64,000 nucleotides of DNA. It comes from Euryodendron excelsum (Eukaryota; Streptophyta; Magnoliopsida; Ericales; Pentaphylacaceae). Shown here piece by piece: positions 59,808 to 64,000 of the stretch. Under the pieces are notes generated by a model. The model was not told where the DNA came from, did not search any database, and saw nothing but the letters and a program-made list of their open reading frames with translations. How positions within the stretch are numbered: the first letter of the stretch is position 1; each line of letters opens with the position of its first letter. The stretch lies in contig CM065394.1 in the NCBI GenBank assembly GCA_033060915.1, positions 15,929,501 through 15,993,500 of the forward strand, given 5' to 3'. Position numbers and translations under genes: made by a program.

Positions 59808-62365
59808 GTGGCTTTGAAAAGAGGAAAGAAGGGTGTAAGAAAGGAGAAGGTGGTGGTAGTTACCTATAGCGTATTGTGGAGATGGCGCACTTAGGTTGGA
59901 GGAGGGAGAAGGGAGGAAGGATGGAAGCAATGAGGAGTTGATGGAGGCTATTCAGGGCTAAGTCACGCAGAGTGTCTATTAAAAATTGTGAGAGTGTCCA
60001 TTTTTAAAATTTGTTGGATCGAGAGCACCTTGAGAGCATTTATATTATATTATTTTTTATTTTAATATAATTAAAAAGTATATTATTAAATAATTTTATA
60101 TTTTAGTATAATAAAGCATTCCTATTATTATATTTTTATTAAAATTTTATGATGCAAGTATGTGTAGTATATATTTCTATACCAAAATAAGTAAATTAAA
60201 TATTTGACCTATACCAAACAAAGCAATATAGCCGAGCGGTGATTTCTTGGATGGAGTATGTTCTAGTCATAGTGTCATGCCTACTCTTAATCAAGCGGCA
60301 TTAATACCACCTTAGGGTGAGTGTGATTGCACAGGTTACCTACTTGCAAACGATATCTCATAACAATTTCAAAGATAAAAATCAAATAAGGGATAAACAA
60401 CACTATTATATATATATATATATATGTATATAAAGTCATCACATAAATACTATACATACATAAGAGAGCTATTAAGATATACTCTCAAATTATTATAAGT
60501 AAAAGTATAAACAAACTCTAAAAGACTCTTCACCAAAATGTACAACATGTACAAATCTACAACTCAACAAGTAGAGCTCCTCGAAGCTGTCCAACTCAAC
60601 ACCGACATCAACAGTAGTGGACTGGACATCTCCATCTACTCATGCAAAGCAATCTGTGTGGGTTTAAACTATTTTTATCAACGTGTTCACTAAGATAATC
60701 AAACTCATAAAGAACGAGTGTAAGATAAACATTGAATCAATCACCAATAGATAATCCACTATCATCAATACTATATAATTATAAGCTTGCCACCAGCATC
60801 AATAAGGAATACTTCATGAAATGCAATGCCTCTTGTGATACAATATTTGATATCACTCCATATGCACTACTCTTTTGATAACATTGACCCAATATATCGA
60901 TGACTTGTTATCTAAGAATATCTCTCTTAATATTCTTTTAGGTTAGTCCTACATCGACTGAACCTCCTCGTGCAATGCAAGATATGCACATAATGTATGT
61001 TATATGCAATATCACCTCATAAGCCAACAATACATCACCAACATAAATAATAAGACATTCAACTCAATAAAAGTAAAAATATCTTAAATCTCCCACCTCT
61101 TGTCGTGGCATAAGCAGGGTTGATTCACTCATTCGGTGAAATTAAAGTATCTTTAGTCGCTTCTGAATCTATCACGCACCACCACATCAAACTTATGATA
61201 CATATGCATAATCAATATATGTTCTTGACTTATGATATACAAATATAAGAAATGATGCATCAATGATATATTAGGTACTCAATGAGAACTGTTAAACCCT
61301 TTCCGGTGCGACACAAGAAGATAAGATGTAAAACGGAGGTCAAACTGACCAAAACCAGCCAAGGGAGTACACATTAGCGCCCTTTGGCCAAAGGAACACG
61401 CCACTAGGTGCTCTCCACCCCGCCATGGTGCCCCTCCTTCCTCTTAAGTTTGAAAATGATGTTTCTAATTCATAGTTTTAAGCCTCCTTTCTAACTCCAA
61501 CACAATTCTAAGTCTTCTAAAGCCTAGAATGGAGTTCTAAAGTCTCAAATAAAACTTCAAAATATCAACACATGCAAAACATGAAGAATTCTAGATTTTC
61601 CACTTAAATTCCAACCTCTTGGACTTCAATTCTCAATTCTAAGACATGATAGGTCTTCTACATGCAACAATCACTAGAAATGCATACAAACCAGCATGAA
61701 TTTGAGATTTTTCACCTCAAACAATGGATGTACAACTTTTCCTGTCAATTTTACCCTCCTTCTCCTCTTTTCTCTTCTTTTTCTCTCATTTTCTCTCACA
61801 TTCTCTTTTGTCAAACACAAGTTACTACACAAACACCTCTCTCCTCTCTCTTCCCTTGACTTGAAATCACAATAGATACAAATTGTATCTAACCACACAC
61901 ATGTCACACACACACAAACACAATGCTAATGAAGTATACAACTCTCACACACACCTTATGCACACACGTAGGTGGCTTTAGGTTAAACCTCTCACGTAAT
62001 ACCTCACTTCACCACACCACTAATCCAGCTCATTGAATAATTAAACACACTTATGATAATTAATCATCATTAACATTAAGCCAAGTATGGAGATTAACTA
62101 AACTAATCATACAAAATTAAACTAATTAATCATGCTTAAAAATAGTTTAATCCTTTCATGACATGCTACCATTAAACCTCCTTTATTAAGATAATCATGC
62201 ACTACGCATTTAAACTAAATGTGATGATAAGCAAGATAGAGTCTCACACACAAGTTCACGCCCCACCAAAGACTAACATGTATTATATTTACTTCAATGG
62301 ATCCGCGAATTTAAGCCGAATTAGCTCCAAACTCCAAAATTCACACGCTAGTGCTCAGTGCTACG
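59808..62365. other. Gene-free AT-rich DNA
   Basis: I see no coding sequence. A TA microsatellite lies at 60409-60424. A perfect palindrome CCTTTGGCCAAAGG lies at about 61382. CT-rich DNA around 61740-61860 gives chance frames on both strands. Parts of 60400-61400 have the flavour of decayed gypsy LTR sequence, but I could not pair ends. Confidence 0.45.
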
Positions 62366-63255
62366 TGTCATGATCCGCTTCTTCGCGCTCCATGATAGTT
62401 CAAACTTGTGCCAAACTTGTGCTCAAGAGTTATCCAAACTTTGTCTAAGCGTTGCCCAAACAATATCCAAACAAAGCCTAAGACAACCCCTTGGTGTCTC
62501 AAGGATGGCTTAAGACAACAACAAGAAGGCAGCCAGGTCGGGGCCAATTAACCTCACTTTGGCTTATGCCAACAGCATGGGTGAGGGGCAACATAACCTC
62601 ACCAGCATTCAACCATGTCACAAGCTACACTTTAAGGTCGGGCCCATGCCCTCATTTTCTAGTCTCGTGCCAACCCAAACTTGTTTGTACATATTGTATA
62701 GAGTCTAGATATGTAGATTTGGTGTCAGATGCATGCGTAGATTTTTCCTTGTCAAGGTGTGCGGCATCCAAGTTAGTAGTATCCTAGCCCTATCGAGGAG
62801 AGGTGTTGTAATTTTTCTGAAAGGCTAGAAAATTAGTTTAAGATCATATATAGATGTATGTAAAAGGGTTTTGTCAAATTCCTTGTATATATTTTTGTAG
62901 ACACATTATGACTCCTCGTGGGGGTGTCACGCTTGTTGTATCAGTTTTAAAATGGCTTAGAAAGCCTATATAAGGAGGGGGTATGCTCCTACCACCTTCC
63001 ACCCCACAACTTTTTGTATGAATTGAGACATGTCTTGTACATAATGTGAGCTATGTAATGATGCTTTTATCAATGAAATATGTTTATTACTTCCACCCAT
63101 TCTCCAACGAGGTTGCTTGATGGTTGGCCTATAATGCTCAATTCTAGCTTCCAAATGAGATGATCCGGGTATGGCTGGCTTGTCAGACAGACTTTGTAAG
63201 CGCCACACGAGCCTCATTTGTGACTGCCTAGCTCACCAAATGTCAGCCCATGATA
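62366..63255 (+). repeat. 5' LTR of an LTR retrotransposon entering from the right edge
   Basis: Likely limits are TGTCATGATCC at 62366 and CATGATA at 63255, an imperfect inverted pair. A TATA box (62967-62974) is followed by a leader-like CT-rich segment and a polyadenylation-like TCAATGAAATATG near 63071. The primer-binding site lies just after it. The 3' LTR lies outside the window. Confidence 0.65.
62967..62974 (+). promoter_or_regulatory. TATA box of the right-edge LTR
   Basis: TATATAAG within GCCTATATAAGGAGG, about 285 bp before the LTR end. This is a usual distance for U3/R in plant LTRs. Confidence 0.6.
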
Positions 63256-63257
63256 GT

Positions 63258-63269
63258 TGGTATCAGAGC
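63258..63269 (+). other. Primer-binding site, initiator tRNA-Met type
   Basis: TGGTATCAGAGC is the standard complement of the plant initiator tRNA-Met 3' end, used by many copia and gypsy elements. It fixes the strand and the LTR boundary. Confidence 0.85.
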
Positions 63270-64000
63270 GTGGTTAGTGGGAAGCTACAACGAGATAGTG
63301 GTTGCCCCTATGCCCCACAACGGACCGTGGGAATGTAGTTGGTGCCATCCAGCTACAAAAATGAAAGGAAGCAATGAAAGAGCATAGGATGGTGACTCAA
63401 GCACGGAGAGTGCATGCCGGTGGGCTCGGTGGATGGAATGCCACGGTGGCTATACGGCAAGACGGTGCCCAGTAAGAAGTGTGGTGGACAAGCCCAAGAG
63501 GATGGGCAAGACTCGGGAGGCTCCAACGATTGTGTCATCGTGTTGACACACCCCTAAATAGTGAATGGTAAAGGAGGCAATGGAGCAACGGTGGGCTAAG
63601 CATAAGTCGAAGAAGTGCAAGGGCCAAGCCACATACCTACATGCACTAATGAAGCAAAGTGAGACCAAAGCATCGGTGGGAGATACGCCGGATGCAAGTG
63701 CCAAGTTCTTGTGCCAAAGTGTCGACAGAGGTACAAGGGATGCCAAAAAGGATGATAAAGCATCCAAAACTACTACATGTATGTCTAAGAGAGCCACGGA
63801 GGTGGAGAACGATGCACATGGAGCAATGGTTGGGCCTATGCAGTAATGCCAAGATGGGAGGAGTCCAAGTGAAACTCAAGCAGCTATCCTTTCCCAAAAC
63901 AAGTAAAGGGGCCAATGGGCCTAACAAAGTTTAATGCACATCGGTGCCAATCAGGTGATAATGTTAAGCAAGTTCTTTGCCCAATGCTTGATGCAGGAGA
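63270..64000 (+). other. Internal region of the right-edge element, partial
   Basis: GC-richer than the rest of the window. Overlapping short frames occur on both strands (63565-63846 and 63659-63934 are the longest on plus). None shows a gag motif I recognise, and all are broken. It probably includes the leader and a decayed gag start. Confidence 0.4.

Noticed and set aside
60225..60260. GCCGAGCGGT phrase resembling the start of a tRNA-Leu/Ser gene
   Set aside because: No B box, no matching acceptor stem and no anticodon arm could be drawn.
63450..63934. Overlapping 91-115 residue frames on both strands at the right edge
   Set aside because: GC-richer DNA leaves several frames open by chance. 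None matches gag, and the region is inside an LTR element.

Overview
This window is nuclear DNA from a flowering plant, probably a eudicot. It is AT-rich, has GT-AG introns, and carries one recognisable host gene in a large mass of decayed, nested LTR retrotransposons. Sequence alone does not give the species. There are no bacterial features, and I found no tRNA or rRNA gene.

Region 1 (1-7.2 kb) is the only ordinary gene space. A two-exon GT14 (Core-2/I-branching type) glycosyltransferase gene lies on the minus strand (5454 to 2704). It has a 1.4-kb intron and a 5' leader full of CT repeats. Region 2 (7.2-11.2 kb) has no gene. It holds a 243-bp retroposed-looking hairpin with a poly-A tail and long target-site duplications, and a 23-nt poly-C run.

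Region 3 (11.2-18.2 kb) is a minus-strand Athila-like Ty3/gypsy remnant with RNase H, integrase, a downstream extra ORF and a 3' LTR. Its gag to reverse transcriptase section is missing. Region 4 (19.5-21.3 kb) is a tandem array of about 413-bp units, one copy split by a foldback MITE with a perfect 9-bp target-site duplication. Region 5 (21.3-31.5 kb) is a stack of insertions. A minus-strand SIRE-like Ty1/copia element sits in an Ogre/Tat-type LTR, and its pol was hit by two solo LTRs only 17 bp apart and by a third LTR-like block. Region 6 (31.5-33.7 kb) looks like the promoter part of another LTR, with two tandem arrays and a TATA box.

Region 7 (33.7-53.0 kb) is a large minus-strand Ogre/Tat-type element. 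It has LTRs of 4.66 kb and 3.3 kb (truncated), a tRNA-Arg-type primer-binding site and a decayed gag. It has no recognisable pol. Next to its 3' LTR, on the opposite strand, is a captured gene resembling plant mobile domain (PMD) proteins, with consensus introns. This antisense, spliced passenger gene is the most interesting object in the window, although it is now broken by frameshifts. A solo LTR with a perfect 5-bp target-site duplication sits in its 3' flank.

Region 8 (53.0-64.0 kb) has an orphan coding tail, a plus-strand Athila-like element with only gag left (tRNA-Asp-type primer-binding site, promoter-less 5' LTR), about 2.5 kb of anonymous AT-rich DNA, and the 5' LTR and Met-type primer-binding site of another element running off the right edge.

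The elements do not form a pathway. They record successive insertion, internal deletion and solo-LTR formation. All coordinates were read by eye. Boundaries marked approximate could move by tens of bases.
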